Shown: positions 42,789-52,100, counted from the first letter of the stretch. The stretch: DNA of 64,000 nt from Oscillospiraceae bacterium (GCA_031269595.1 JAISYX010000022.1:1-64000); one strand, 5' to 3'. The notes: generated by a model not told the origin, from the sequence alone. Numbers and translations are program-made.

Positions 42789-43988
42789 TTAATCTACTAG
42801 GCTTGGGTTAAAATCCTCAATCCAAGGCAAGCCCCATTTGTTCAGAGCCTCCATAAATGGGTCTGGGTCGAACTCCTCAATGTTATAAACACCGGCCTTT
42901 TGCCAAGTGCCGTTCATTACAAGCATAGCCCCTATCATGGCAGGAACACCCGTGGTGTAAGAGATAGCCTGTGAGCCAACCTCCCTGTAGCACTCCTGAT
43001 GGTCGCACACGTTGTAGATGTAATAATGCTTCTCCTTGCCGTCCTTTTTGCCTGTAAAGATACAGCCAATGTTGGTTTTGCCCTTGGTTTTGGGGCCAAG
43101 AGAGGCAGGGTCAGGCAGAACAGCCTTTAAAAATTGCAGAGGGACAATCTCCACGCCGTTGTAGTTGATAGGCTCAATAGAGGTCATACCAACATTTTCA
43201 AGGCATTTTAGATGTGTGAGGTAGCTCTGGCCAAAGGTCATAAAAAAGCGTATACGCTTAATGCCCTTAATATTCAAAGCAAGGGATTCCAACTCCTCGT
43301 GGTGCAGCAGATACATATCCTTTTCGCCTATTTGCTTAAAATCATAAACACGCTTTATTTCCATAGGCTCTGTGTGAATCCAGCGGCCGTCCTCCCAGTA
43401 GCTGCCCCTGGCACTAACCTCACGTATGTTAATCTCGGGGTTAAAATTGGTTGCAAAAGGGTAGCCATGGTCACCGCCGTTGGCGTCAAGTATATCTATA
43501 TAGTTAATCTCATCAAAGTGATGCTTTTGCGCATAGGCAGAGAAAACCCCTGTTACACCAGGGTCAAAGCCTGAGCCCAGCAGTGCAGTAATGCCTGCCT
43601 CCTTAAACCTCTCCTTATACTCCCACTGCCATTTATATTCAAATTTAGCGGTGTCCTCAGGCTCATAATTGGCGGTGTCCACATAGTGGGTTTTGGTGGC
43701 AAGACAGGCGTCCATTATGGTTAAATCCTGATAGGGCAAGGCCAAATTGAGCACCACATCAGGCTTAAAGGAGTTAATAAGAGCAACAAGCTCCTCAACC
43801 TTATCCGCATTAACCTGCGCCGTATGGATTTTGGTTTTGCCGCCCTCAAGCTCAGCCTTTAAGGCGTCGCACTTGCTTTTGGTGCGGCTGGCTATCATTA
43901 TTTCTTCAAAGACATCACTGTTTTGGCAACACTTGTGCACGGCAACGCCTGCAACGCCGCCTGCTCCTATTATTAAAGCTTTTCCCAT
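42789..43988 (-). CDS. Saccharopine dehydrogenase family enzyme (carboxynorspermidine synthase-like)
   Basis: 399 residues, GGAGG ahead of the ATG. Rossmann start LIIGAGGVAGVAVHKC, catalytic-domain motifs LNLALPYQDLTIMDACL, YANYEPEDT-like, GFDPGVTGVFSAYA. Length and sequence pattern fit carboxynorspermidine dehydrogenase (LYS1 family) which makes carboxyspermidine or carboxynorspermidine from aspartate semialdehyde and a diamine. Its usual partners nspC (decarboxylase), speA and speE are not in this window. The neighbouring agmatinase homologue supports a polyamine role. Confidence 0.8.
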   Translation of the reverse strand: MGKALIIGAGGVAGVAVHKCCQNSDVFEEIMIASRTKSKCDALKAELEGGKTKIHTAQVNADKVEELVALINSFKPDVVLNLALPYQDLTIMDACLATKTHYVDTANYEPEDTAKFEYKWQWEYKERFKEAGITALLGSGFDPGVTGVFSAYAQKHHFDEINYIDILDANGGDHGYPFATNFNPEINIREVSARGSYWEDGRWIHTEPMEIKRVYDFKQIGEKDMYLLHHEELESLALNIKGIKRIRFFMTFGQSYLTHLKCLENVGMTSIEPINYNGVEIVPLQFLKAVLPDPASLGPKTKGKTNIGCIFTGKKDGKEKHYYIYNVCDHQECYREVGSQAISYTTGVPAMIGAMLVMNGTWQKAGVYNIEEFDPDPFMEALNKWGLPWIEDFNPSLVD

Positions 43989-44033
43989 TTATTTTACCTC
44001 CGAATTTAGATATTAGATGTTAGTTTTTAGATA

Positions 44034-44636
44034 TTAGATTTTTTTATAAAACTTATAAAATTCTGCGCTCCAAAACATTTTTGGCAGAATAATAGTTGAC
44101 TGGCACTCCTGCGGCAGGGTCAGCAGGGGGAAGATGTACCCCTTAAGTCTGTGCTGCGGAATGTGCCTGCGGTGCACCAGCAAAGTAGTAAAGTAGCAAT
44201 TTGGAGTAAGGCCCTGCAACCCTGTGGGGAACTTTACGTTATATAGACGCTCATATTCATCGGTTATAGAATCGGTAATTTTCTTAATATATTCAGGAGC
44301 ATCGCTGACAGCCTTATAACCATTGGTGTTTTTATAGCTATATAGCGTATGCGCAATTGCGGCTAAAGGCATTGGATTTTCATCGTATTCGCCTGTGCTG
44401 AATATAAAGTTGGCAGGGCAATCTGTGTGTGGGAAGAGCTTGAACAATATGCTGTTTGCCTGAACAAGGCAGCCGTAATGTATCTCTCCCTTTGCAAGCA
44501 GGGTGGGCAGCTCATAATAAAGATGATACAGAGTATCCTCCGGAGTTATCCAATCAGGCTCAGGGAACTCGCCGAGCTTGCCTTTTTTAAGCGCAAAGCG
44601 GCGGCGCATTTCGCCTAATTCTTTTATGAAGTCCAT
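44034..44636 (-). CDS. Unknown protein in the polyamine cluster
   Basis: 200 residues from the ATG that overlaps the stop of the agmatinase-like gene by one base, with GGGAG 6 nt upstream. No TM. Distinct aromatic-rich segments (YHLYYELPTLLAKGEIHYGC, LFKLFPHTDCPANFIFST, YTFTTLLVHRRHIP-like). Tight overlap with the agmatinase-like gene suggests a related function. I do not recognise it. Confidence 0.55.
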   Translation of the reverse strand: MDFIKELGEMRRRFALKKGKLGEFPEPDWITPEDTLYHLYYELPTLLAKGEIHYGCLVQANSILFKLFPHTDCPANFIFSTGEYDENPMPLAAIAHTLYSYKNTNGYKAVSDAPEYIKKITDSITDEYERLYNVKFPTGLQGLTPNCYFTTLLVHRRHIPQHRLKGYIFPLLTLPQECQSTIILPKMFWSAEFYKFYKKI

Positions 44637-45499
44637 CACAAACTCCCATTACCAATCACCAGCAGCACTTCCCTAAGTATCTTACAGGCCGCCGCAGTTG
44701 AAATCCCGCTGGGGTCATAGGGCGGGGAGAGCTCGTTTATATCGCAGCCCACTATATTTAAAGTGGAGAGAGCAAGCACCGCATTAAGCAGCTCCTTAAA
44801 GCTTATGCCCCCGGGCTCGGGAGTGCCTGTGCCCGGGAAGCAGGAGGGGTCTAGCACGTCTAAATCTAAGCTAAAATATACAGGCGCAGTGCCGATTTTT
44901 TGCACTGTCTCCTCTAAGCCCTCCATATTAAAAGGGTGAAAATCTGTGTGTCTTTTGGCAAATTCAAATTCGTATTTTTCGCCGCTGCGTATGCCAAACT
45001 GATGTATGCGCCCGTCACCTAAAAAATCCCAAATTCTGCGCATAACAGAGGCGTGAGAGAGCTCCTCCCCAAGGTATTCATCACGTAAATCTGTGTGGGC
45101 GTCAAAGTGAATTAAATGCAAATCTGGGTGCTTTTTAAACACGGCCTTAACAGCTCCAAGGGTGAGCAGATGCTCACCTCCAAGCATAAAGGGGAGCTTG
45201 CCGTCGGTAAGAACCTTACCCGTGTGCGCCTCCACCATGTTAAGAACCCTTTGTGTGTTACCAAAGGGGAAGTCTAAATCGCCGCAGTCAAACACCTTTA
45301 GCTGGGTTAAATCTCTGTTTTGATAGGGTGAGTAGGTTTCAATTCCAAAGGAATCCCCTCTAATTGCACGGGGCGCAAAGCGTGTGCCCGGCCTAAAGGA
45401 GGTTGTGCCGTCAAAGGGTGCACCGAACAGCACAATGCTTGCTTCGCTGTACTCTGCGTCGCATGATATAAATGTTTCTGTGTTTTTTTCAAGCATCAT
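44636..45499 (-). CDS. speB: Agmatinase/ureohydrolase family protein
   Basis: 287 residues. Two neighbouring ATG (45499, 45496) follow GGGGGTG; I took the first. Manganese-binding motifs: GGEH (about 105), HFDAHTDLR (about 130) and SLDLDVLDPSCFPG (about 215). It would convert agmatine to putrescine and urea, or act on a similar guanidino substrate. Next gene overlaps by one base, then the carboxynorspermidine synthase-like gene follows after 45 nt. Pathway assignment is by context. Confidence 0.85.
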   Translation of the reverse strand: MMLEKNTETFISCDAEYSEASIVLFGAPFDGTTSFRPGTRFAPRAIRGDSFGIETYSPYQNRDLTQLKVFDCGDLDFPFGNTQRVLNMVEAHTGKVLTDGKLPFMLGGEHLLTLGAVKAVFKKHPDLHLIHFDAHTDLRDEYLGEELSHASVMRRIWDFLGDGRIHQFGIRSGEKYEFEFAKRHTDFHPFNMEGLEETVQKIGTAPVYFSLDLDVLDPSCFPGTGTPEPGGISFKELLNAVLALSTLNIVGCDINELSPPYDPSGISTAAACKILREVLLVIGNGSL

Positions 45500-45520
45500 T
45501 ATCACCCCCAAGTTTTTATA

Positions 45521-45549
45521 AGTATACCACACATTTTTGCCTGTGTAAA
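45521..45549 (-). promoter_or_regulatory. Promoter of the polyamine-type operon
   Basis: Minus strand TTTACA (45549-45544), 17 nt, TATACT (45526-45521). Confidence 0.6.
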
Positions 45550-45623
45550 TATATTTACCCGATTTTTATAACAACTGTGTTTGCAATATCTGCAATATTT
45601 TTGATTTTTAGTCGAAATAGTAA

Positions 45624-45652
45624 TTGCAAAGTTCCCCGAGTTATAGTATAAT
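45624..45652 (+). promoter_or_regulatory. Promoter of oadB
   Basis: TTGCAA (45624-45629), 17 nt, TATAAT (45647-45652), 53 nt before the start. Confidence 0.6.
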
Positions 45653-45705
45653 TGATTCTGGCATTTTTAAAATTTTAGGACATTAATAATAAGGAGAGAG
45701 CAACA

Positions 45706-46869
45706 TTGGAATTTTTTAACTTTCTAACACAGGGAGTAATGGGCTTTTTTGAAGGGGATAACTGGAAGATGCTGGTTATGTGGGCTGTTGGCGCACTCCT
45801 GATATGGCTGGCAATCAAAAGGGATTATGAGCCCGGCCTGCTTATGCCCATGGGCTTTGGAGCTATTCTTGTAAACATACCCTTTTCAGGGGTTATAGAC
45901 CAAACTCTGGCAGGGGGCATTGAGACAAACGGCATACTGCAATGGCTCTTTAAAATTGGCATAGAGGCCAGCGAGGCCATGCCTCTGCTCTTGTTTATAG
46001 GCATAGGCGCAATGATAGACTTTGGCCCTCTGCTCTCAAACCCTAAAATGCTGCTGTTTGGCGGAGCTGCTCAGTTTGGCATTTTTGCAACTATAGTAAT
46101 TGCGGGCTTGTTTGGGTTCTCTCTTGCAGATTCAGCCGCTATAGGCGTTATAGGCGCAGCAGACGGCCCTACCTCTATTTTAGTCTCTCAGGTGCTGCAC
46201 TCAAAATACATACCCGCTATTGCTGTGGCGGCCTATTCCTACATGGCTCTTGTGCCTGTTATACAGCCCATTGCAATTAAGGCAGTAACAACTAAAAAAG
46301 AGCGCAAAATACGCATGACCTACAATCCTGCATCTATAAGCAGAACCACACGCATACTGTTCCCAATTATAGTAACCGTAGTTGCAGGCTTGGTTGCTCC
46401 CGCCTCTGTAGCCCTTGTGGGCTGCCTGATGTTTGGCAACCTGATACGTGAATGCGGCAAGCTAGAGAGCCTCTCGCAAACAGCACAGGGGCCGCTGGCA
46501 AATCTTATTACCATACTCCTTGGCATTACAATAGCCTTCTCAATGAAGGCAGAGGAGTTTGTGCAATGGAACACACTGCTGATTATGCTGCTGGGCTTGC
46601 TTGCCTTTGTGTTTGATACCATTGGCGGCGTGATGTTTGCAAAGCTTTTAAACCTATTCCTGCCAAAGGGCAAAAAGATTAACCCCATGGTAGGGGGAGC
46701 GGGCATTTCGGCCTTCCCCATGTCTGCAAGAGTTATTCAAAAGATGGCCTTAAAGGAGGATAACCAGAACCACCTGCTTATGCACGCTGTAGGCGCAAAT
46801 GTTGCGGGTCAGATAGGCTCGGTTATTGCCGGAGGCATTATTTTAAGCCTGATACCAGGAATGCTTTGA
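45706..46869 (+). CDS. oadB: Sodium-translocating decarboxylase, beta subunit
   Basis: 387 residues from a TTG with AAGGAGAGAG at good spacing. Nine or more TM segments. The ion-site sequence GAADGPTSILVS (about residue 150) carries the essential aspartate of OadB/GcdB/MmdB. It uses carboxybiotin decarboxylation to pump Na+ out. Alpha and biotin-carrier subunits are not in the window, so whether it belongs to oxaloacetate, glutaconyl-CoA or methylmalonyl-CoA decarboxylase cannot be told. Confidence 0.92.
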   Translation: MEFFNFLTQGVMGFFEGDNWKMLVMWAVGALLIWLAIKRDYEPGLLMPMGFGAILVNIPFSGVIDQTLAGGIETNGILQWLFKIGIEASEAMPLLLFIGIGAMIDFGPLLSNPKMLLFGGAAQFGIFATIVIAGLFGFSLADSAAIGVIGAADGPTSILVSQVLHSKYIPAIAVAAYSYMALVPVIQPIAIKAVTTKKERKIRMTYNPASISRTTRILFPIIVTVVAGLVAPASVALVGCLMFGNLIRECGKLESLSQTAQGPLANLITILLGITIAFSMKAEEFVQWNTLLIMLLGLLAFVFDTIGGVMFAKLLNLFLPKGKKINPMVGGAGISAFPMSARVIQKMALKEDNQNHLLMHAVGANVAGQIGSVIAGGIILSLIPGML

Positions 46870-46890
46870 TTTAATAGTTTTAAAATAACA

Positions 46891-46927
46891 AGAAAGGTAG
46901 AGCGCAGGCTCTTTAACACATGGTGTT
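46891..46927 (+). repeat. SD-to-start structured element, copy 3 (short form)
   Basis: AGAAAGGT, then AGAGC-GCAG-GCTCT (a perfect hairpin), TT, then AACAC-ATG-GTGTT. The large internal stem is missing. It ends 3 nt before the ATG of the OadG-like gene. Confidence 0.85.
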
Positions 46928-46930
46928 CAA

Positions 46931-47299
46931 ATGAAAAAATTACTATTGCTTATCAGCTTTATGCTTATATTAGCCCTTCCCGTATTTGCAGAGGAAGCGT
47001 CAGTTACTCCCGCAACAGATACCGATACACCTGCAATCACAGTATCCTCTATAGCCCCCCCTGTAATTGCAGATGAGGAGGAGCTTGCAAACAACATCCT
47101 TTTTGCTCCAAATGACACTGAGCTGAGCTCGCCGGAGACAGCCTCAGAAGCAGCAACAACAGCAGAGAAGGCAAAGCCCGCAAAGCTTAACGATACTCTG
47201 CTTATAATGGGTCAGGGTATGTTTGGTATACTCCTTGTTATGATAATACTTATACTTGTTACCGTAATACTCAATAAGATAACAAAGAACAAGGAATAG
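46931..47299 (+). CDS. OadG-like small membrane protein
   Basis: 122 residues. N-terminal signal (MKKLLLLISFMLILALPVFA), then an acidic, Ala/Thr/Pro-rich extracytoplasmic part (about 20-85), then one C-terminal TM (MGQGMFGILLVMIILILVTVILNKI). The last segment resembles the single TM of OadG gamma subunits. It follows oadB by 61 nt. Annotated as gamma-like on position and TM only. Confidence 0.5.
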   Translation: MKKLLLLISFMLILALPVFAEEASVTPATDTDTPAITVSSIAPPVIADEEELANNILFAPNDTELSSPETASEAATTAEKAKPAKLNDTLLIMGQGMFGILLVMIILILVTVILNKITKNKE

Positions 47300-47324
47300 A
47301 AGGGCGAGCACAGTTTAAAAAATT

Positions 47325-47401
47325 ATGAAAGGCAGAGACGCAGGCACAGCAAGCAATTTATTAGATATTGTTGGTGTGCTGGCTCTCTAACACATGGTGT
47401 T
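47325..47401 (+). repeat. SD-to-start structured element, copy 4 (proS)
   Basis: GAAAGGCAGAGACGCAGGCA, a variable AT-rich loop, GGTGTGCTGGCTCTCT and hairpin AACAC-ATG-GTGTT. Ends 5 nt before the proS ATG at 47407. GAGA pairs with TCTC. Confidence 0.85.
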
Positions 47402-47406
47402 TAAGA

Positions 47407-48846
47407 ATGGCTAATGAAAATAAAAAGATGGTTGACGCTATCACCTCTATGGATGAGGATTTTGCTAAATGGTATACAGACATAGTTAAAAAGGCTGAGC
47501 TTATGGACTATTCCTCTGTGCGCGGCTGCATGGTTATCCAGCCCTATGGCTATGCCATTTGGGAGCATATGCAGCGCAATTTAGACGACAGATTTAAGGC
47601 ACTTGGCCACGAGAATGTGGCTATGCCCATGTTTATACCCGAATCCCTGCTGCAAAAGGAAAAGGACCACGTAGAGGGCTTTGCTCCTGAGGTGGCCTGG
47701 GTTACTCACGGCGGCAACGAGCAGCTTCAGGAGAGGCTCTGTGTGCGCCCTACTTCCGAGACGCTGTTTTGTGACTACTACTCCCGTGTTATACACTCCT
47801 ACAGGGATTTGCCCAAGCTCTATAATCAGTGGTGCTCAGTTGTGCGCTGGGAGAAGACCACAAGACCCTTCCTGCGCTCTGTGGAGTTCCACTGGCAAGA
47901 GGGGCACACAATGCATGAAACAGCAGAGGAGGCAATCGCCGAGACAGAGCAGATGCTCAACTGCTATGCGGACTTCCTTGAAAACGACCTTGCTATGCCT
48001 GTTATCAAGGGCAAGAAGACGGATAAGGAAAAGTTTGCAGGTGCTGTTTCAACCTATTCAGTAGAGGCTATGATGCATGACGGCAAAGCCCTGCAAAGCG
48101 GCACTTCACACTACTTTGGAGACGGGTTCTCCAAGGCCTTTGAAATACAATTTTCAGGCAGAGATAACACTCTGCAATACCCACACCAAACCTCGTGGGG
48201 TGCTTCAACCCGCATGATAGGCGGCCTTATTATGACACACGGAGACGATAACGGCTTGGTTCTGCCTCCTGCTGTTGCACCTATTCAGGTTATAGTTTTG
48301 CCCATAGCACAGCACAAAGAGGGGGTTTTGGAAAAGGCAAGAGAGCTTACCGCACGCCTTAAAACCTTCTGCCGTGCAAAAATAGACGATTCTGACCAAT
48401 CTCCGGGTTGGAAGTTTGCCCAATATGAGATGAAGGGTGTACCTCTGCGCCTTGAAATAGGCCCCAAGGACATAGAAAAGAACCAGTGTGTGCTGGTTCG
48501 CAGAGACAGCAGGGAGAAGTATTTTATAGGCCTTGAGGAGTTGGAGACTAAAATCCCTGAGCTGCTGGAGGAGCTGCGAAAGGGTCTTTATGAAAAGGCT
48601 CTGGCACGCCGTGAGGCCATGACCTACACCGCCTCTGCCTATGATGAGCTGTGCGATTTAGGCGAAAATAAGCCTGGCTTAATTAAAGCAATGTGGTGCG
48701 GCGAGCTTGTCTGTGAGGAGAAAATCAAGCAGGAGGCAGGGCTTAGCTCACGCAACATGCCCCTTGAGCAGGAGCAGATAAGCGATGTATGCGTATGCTG
48801 CGGAAAGCCCGCAAAGGCCATGGTTTACTGGGGGAAAGCCTACTAG
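47407..48846 (+). CDS. proS: Prolyl-tRNA synthetase (archaeal/eukaryote-like class II form)
   Basis: 479 residues starting at MANENKKMV; the longer frame upstream reads through the structured repeat. Class II motifs: FTF-type VRPTSET, motif 2 [20 protein letters not shown], motif 3 region [17 protein letters not shown]. Lacks the INS editing domain between motifs 2 and 3, as usual for the short (type 3) ProRS. C-terminal zinc-type CVCCGKPA and terminal tyrosine. Charges tRNA-Pro. Confidence 0.96.
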   Translation: MANENKKMVDAITSMDEDFAKWYTDIVKKAELMDYSSVRGCMVIQPYGYAIWEHMQRNLDDRFKALGHENVAMPMFIPESLLQKEKDHVEGFAPEVAWVTHGGNEQLQERLCVRPTSETLFCDYYSRVIHSYRDLPKLYNQWCSVVRWEKTTRPFLRSVEFHWQEGHTMHETAEEAIAETEQMLNCYADFLENDLAMPVIKGKKTDKEKFAGAVSTYSVEAMMHDGKALQSGTSHYFGDGFSKAFEIQFSGRDNTLQYPHQTSWGASTRMIGGLIMTHGDDNGLVLPPAVAPIQVIVLPIAQHKEGVLEKARELTARLKTFCRAKIDDSDQSPGWKFAQYEMKGVPLRLEIGPKDIEKNQCVLVRRDSREKYFIGLEELETKIPELLEELRKGLYEKALARREAMTYTASAYDELCDLGENKPGLIKAMWCGELVCEEKIKQEAGLSSRNMPLEQEQISDVCVCCGKPAKAMVYWGKAY

Positions 48847-48884
48847 ATGTTAGATGTTAGACTTTAGATTTTAGATTTTAGACT
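48843..48884. repeat. TAGATGTTAGAT-type short repeats
   Basis: A run of TAGATGTTAGA / TTTAGATTTTAGA units just behind proS. Similar runs are at 44004-44040. Low complexity, no gene. Confidence 0.5.
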
Positions 48885-48948
48885 GGGCGGATTGTTATCC
48901 GCCCTCACACAAGTTTTAGAGTTTCGATTTTATTAATTAGAGGTTTGT

Positions 48949-49704
48949 ATGCTTAATCAATTTTCACGCACTGAATTGCTTTTGGGCAAGGAGGGTATGG
49001 AGAGGCTAGAGGCCTCTCGTGTGGCTGTCTTTGGCATTGGCGGGGTGGGCGGCTACACCGCAGATGCACTCATTCGCAGCGGCATTGGTGCTATTGATTT
49101 AATAGATGACGACAGAATCTGTCTCACCAACCTTAACAGGCAGCTCCATGCCACACGCAAAACAGTGGGGCAGTATAAGGTAGACGTGGCGGAGGAGCGC
49201 ATTTTAGAGATTAACCCCGCTTGCAGGGTGACTAAGCACAAAACCTTTTATATGCCCGAGACCTCAGCCAATTTTGATTTTACACAGTATGATTATATAG
49301 TAGATGCCATAGACACAGTAAGCGGCAAGCTGGAGATGATATGCAGGGCAAAAGAGGCGGGAACGCCCATTATAAGCTCTATGGGGGCGGGCAACAAGCT
49401 AGACCCAACAGCCTTTGAGGTGGCCGACATTTACCAGACCTCGGTGTGTCCCTTGGCCAGAGTTATGCGCAGGGAGCTTAAAAGGCGTGGGGTGGATTCC
49501 TTAAAGGTTGTATATTCACAGGAAATGCCACTCACTCCCATTGAGGATATGGCCATAAGCTGCCGCACAAACTGCATATGCCCCCCGGGGACAGTTCGCA
49601 AGTGCACCGTTAGGCGGCAGGTGCCAGGGAGCAACGCCTTTGTGCCCTCAGTTGTGGGGCTGATTATAGCGGGCGAAATCATTAAGGAGCTCTCAAGAGG
49701 ATGA
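48949..49704 (+). CDS. tcdA: tRNA threonylcarbamoyladenosine dehydratase (ThiF/E1 family)
   Basis: 251 residues. The adenylating fold: GIGGVGGYTADAL (about 30-42), DDDRICLTNLNRQL (about 53-66), DAIDTVSGK, a catalytic cysteine region SVCPLAR and the C-terminal CICPPGTVRKC. It cyclises t6A37 to ct6A in ANN-decoding tRNAs. AGAGG 7 nt upstream. Its stop overlaps the next start (ATGA). Confidence 0.92.
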   Translation: MLNQFSRTELLLGKEGMERLEASRVAVFGIGGVGGYTADALIRSGIGAIDLIDDDRICLTNLNRQLHATRKTVGQYKVDVAEERILEINPACRVTKHKTFYMPETSANFDFTQYDYIVDAIDTVSGKLEMICRAKEAGTPIISSMGAGNKLDPTAFEVADIYQTSVCPLARVMRRELKRRGVDSLKVVYSQEMPLTPIEDMAISCRTNCICPPGTVRKCTVRRQVPGSNAFVPSVVGLIIAGEIIKELSRG

Positions 49705-51275
49705 CAAGATTATTTGCAAAATATCCTTTAATTACCAAGCTTATCCTTGTGCTTTCGGCTTGGAGCTTGGCGGCGGTTTCGCTCCACCTCTCATTAAATG
49801 GGGAGCACAAGGCTTTTTACTATGCCTTGGGAGCGGTTGACCTGCTTTTAGCTCTGGCTGTGCTGATATATCTTGTGTTTAAAAAGGATTTGCTTGATAA
49901 AATAATTAAGGGAATTAACCTTAAATTGGGGCTGTTTGCCCTTATTTGCGCTTGCTTTGCCGCACAGCAGCTTGCCGAGAGCTCCCTGTGGGGCTTTTCG
50001 GCGACTATGAGACTGCCTGTTGCCCTTCTTCTTGTGCCCGCCTGCTTTGCATGGATTTACCTATTCTGGCAGCACGCAGGCACTTTTCTTTTAAAGATAT
50101 ACAAGAGCTTTAGCAAATTTGAGCGGCTGTTCTTTTTTATAGCCTCCGCCCTTATTTGTGTAGGGATTTTTGTGCTTTTCAGCATGACTAACATCTTCTT
50201 TTCAACAGTAACGCCGCAGGGCACGGAGGTCAGCTATGATGTAATATTTACATCGGATACAAGCATGGTGTTCTTTCAAAAGGCCTTTGTAAACATAAAC
50301 TCCCCGCAGAATTACTGCGACCAGCCCCTGTTTGCGGTGTTCTCGGCACCCTTTGCTATTCCCGCCGAGCTGCTTTCTAAGCTGTTTTATATCATACCCA
50401 ATTCAAATGCAATCCTTTTGCAGATGATGCAGGCTGTTCTGCTGGTTTTTACGCTTATTCTGCACTCAAAAATGCTTGGTTCAAGCCGATTTCTATTCCT
50501 TGCTATTGCAAGCTATCCATTTTTGCTCTGGGTGTTCCCTGTGGAGCAGCTGATATTCTCGCTTTTTTGGCTCACTCTTTTAATTTATGCCTACACACAA
50601 AAGCATGAGCACTGCGATTTATTCTACACCTCAGCGGTGGGAAGCATAGTAACAACAGGGGTTTTGCTGCCTCTGCTGCATAAGAAGCACTTGGTAAAGG
50701 ATATTTTAAAGGCGGCGTTTACGTTCTTCTCAATAACCGTGCTGTTTGGCCAGCTTGGCAATGTGCTTGATATTTACACATACAAGGCTATGATGAGATT
50801 TTCGGGCGGCGGCTTGAGTTTATATGAAAAATTAGGCCAGTTTTTAAGCTTTGTTGCAAGCTGCTTTGTTAAGCCGCCAACCAAATTTGGCTCTAATATT
50901 GAGGGCTTCCCCGCTATACTGCTGGAAAATGCGAGCCTTGAATATATAATAGGCAGCGGACTTATCCTGCTTTTATGCGCACTCTCCTTTGTTGTTAACA
51001 AGAAAAGCCCTTACACAAAAATCTGCATAGGATGGGCTTTATTTTCGCTTATTCTGCTGGGATTTTTGGGGTGGGGAGCGGCCGAAAACGGCATGGTGCT
51101 TTACTCCTTATATTTTGGCTGGTGCTTTATTGCACTTATTGCAAATTTGAGCAAGAAAATACCCAAGCTGCCCGGTATGATTCTGCTGTGCCTGATAACA
51201 GGAGCTATGGCCTTTGTTAATTTAAGGGCTTTGGCAGAGCTGGTTTTGTTTGGAGTTAAGAATTATCATTATTAA
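49701..51275 (+). CDS. Polytopic membrane protein, unknown
   Basis: 524 residues with about 11-12 TM segments. A long extracytoplasmic loop at about 165-215 (TVTPQGTEVSYDVIFTSDTSMVFFQ). Overall shape resembles GT-C-type glycosyltransferases or polysaccharide flippases, but no DxD or other motif is convincing. Coupled to tcdA by a 4-nt overlap. Confidence 0.6.
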   Translation: MTRLFAKYPLITKLILVLSAWSLAAVSLHLSLNGEHKAFYYALGAVDLLLALAVLIYLVFKKDLLDKIIKGINLKLGLFALICACFAAQQLAESSLWGFSATMRLPVALLLVPACFAWIYLFWQHAGTFLLKIYKSFSKFERLFFFIASALICVGIFVLFSMTNIFFSTVTPQGTEVSYDVIFTSDTSMVFFQKAFVNINSPQNYCDQPLFAVFSAPFAIPAELLSKLFYIIPNSNAILLQMMQAVLLVFTLILHSKMLGSSRFLFLAIASYPFLLWVFPVEQLIFSLFWLTLLIYAYTQKHEHCDLFYTSAVGSIVTTGVLLPLLHKKHLVKDILKAAFTFFSITVLFGQLGNVLDIYTYKAMMRFSGGGLSLYEKLGQFLSFVASCFVKPPTKFGSNIEGFPAILLENASLEYIIGSGLILLLCALSFVVNKKSPYTKICIGWALFSLILLGFLGWGAAENGMVLYSLYFGWCFIALIANLSKKIPKLPGMILLCLITGAMAFVNLRALAELVLFGVKNYHY

Positions 51276-51293
51276 GGTTTATGCACTCGCTCT

Positions 51294-51370
51294 GTAGGGG
51301 CAGACCTGCGTGTCTGCCCGGATTGCTGTAAAATCCACGTCTTTGGGCAGACACTTAGGTCTGCCCCTAC
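51294..51370 (-). repeat. GGGGCAGACC palindromic repeat, full copy (inverted orientation)
   Basis: Arms GTAGGGGCAGACC and GGTCTGCCCCTAC. The inner unit reads as the inverse of the copies at 18600 and 23459, so it was inserted in the opposite orientation. Confidence 0.75.
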
Positions 51371-51402
51371 AGGCTTTTAGAGTGAAGCTATTAAGGTTTA
51401 CT

Positions 51403-52026
51403 ATGTTAAAACTATATATCAAACACCTAACCGAAGAAGATCCTGCCGCACTTTTGCCCTTACTCTCTAAAACAAGAAGAGCAAAGGCAGAACGGCTGCG
51501 CTCAAGCTCCCAAAAGCTGGCCTGTGCTTATGGGGAGCTGCTGCTCTCACACGCCTTTGAGCGTGAAACAGGCAGAGCCATGAGCTTTGATAGCCTCTCG
51601 TTTAACCCTTACGGCAAGCCATATTCCTGCGAATACCCCCGCTTAAATTTCAGCATTTCCCACTCGGGAGAATATGTAATGCTGGGGCTGGCCTCTGCTC
51701 CTCTTGGTGTGGATGTTCAAAGGCGAAAATCCGCAAGCGTTGCCGCTGCCAAGCGGTTTTTTACTTCCGAGGAATACGCCTTTGTCGTAAATGGGGAAGA
51801 GGCAGGGGCAGGAGCTCGCTTTGCCGACCTCTGGGCTGTTAAAGAGAGCTACATAAAGGCTCTGGGCACAGGCCTTGCAACGCCATTGAGTTCCTTTAAC
51901 ACAGCAAATTTTCCGCTTAAAATAGGAGAGTATAGCCTCTCCCTTTTAAATGGACTTGACGAGGCTTATTCATGGGCTGTGTGTGTGCAGGGTTCGCTTG
52001 AAAAGGCAGAGATTATTTTTGTGTAG
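51403..52026 (+). CDS. 4'-phosphopantetheinyl transferase (Sfp family)
   Basis: 207 residues starting at MLKLYIKHL behind AAGG; the longer frame runs through a repeat. Motifs FNPYGKPYS, NFSISHSGEY, GVDVQRR (metal Asp) and WAVKESYIKALG (metal Glu, catalytic Lys). Transfers phosphopantetheine from CoA to an acyl or peptidyl carrier protein. No carrier-protein gene is adjacent. Partner is not identifiable from this window. Confidence 0.9.
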   Translation: MLKLYIKHLTEEDPAALLPLLSKTRRAKAERLRSSSQKLACAYGELLLSHAFERETGRAMSFDSLSFNPYGKPYSCEYPRLNFSISHSGEYVMLGLASAPLGVDVQRRKSASVAAAKRFFTSEEYAFVVNGEEAGAGARFADLWAVKESYIKALGTGLATPLSSFNTANFPLKIGEYSLSLLNGLDEAYSWAVCVQGSLEKAEIIFV

Positions 52027-52100
52027 CAGAGGCAGAGACGCAGGCGCAGCAGGCAGACATTTACATAATATTGGTGTGCGATGATTTAACACATGGTGTT
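52027..52100 (+). repeat. SD-to-start structured element, copy 5 (diverged 5' end)
   Basis: GGCAGAGACGCAGGCGCAGC, variable part, GGTGTGCGATGATT (stem 3' side diverged) and the intact hairpin AACAC-ATG-GTGTT. It follows the transferase stop directly. Six bases after it an ATG opens only a 10-codon frame (52107-52139), so no real gene is evident. Confidence 0.65.
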
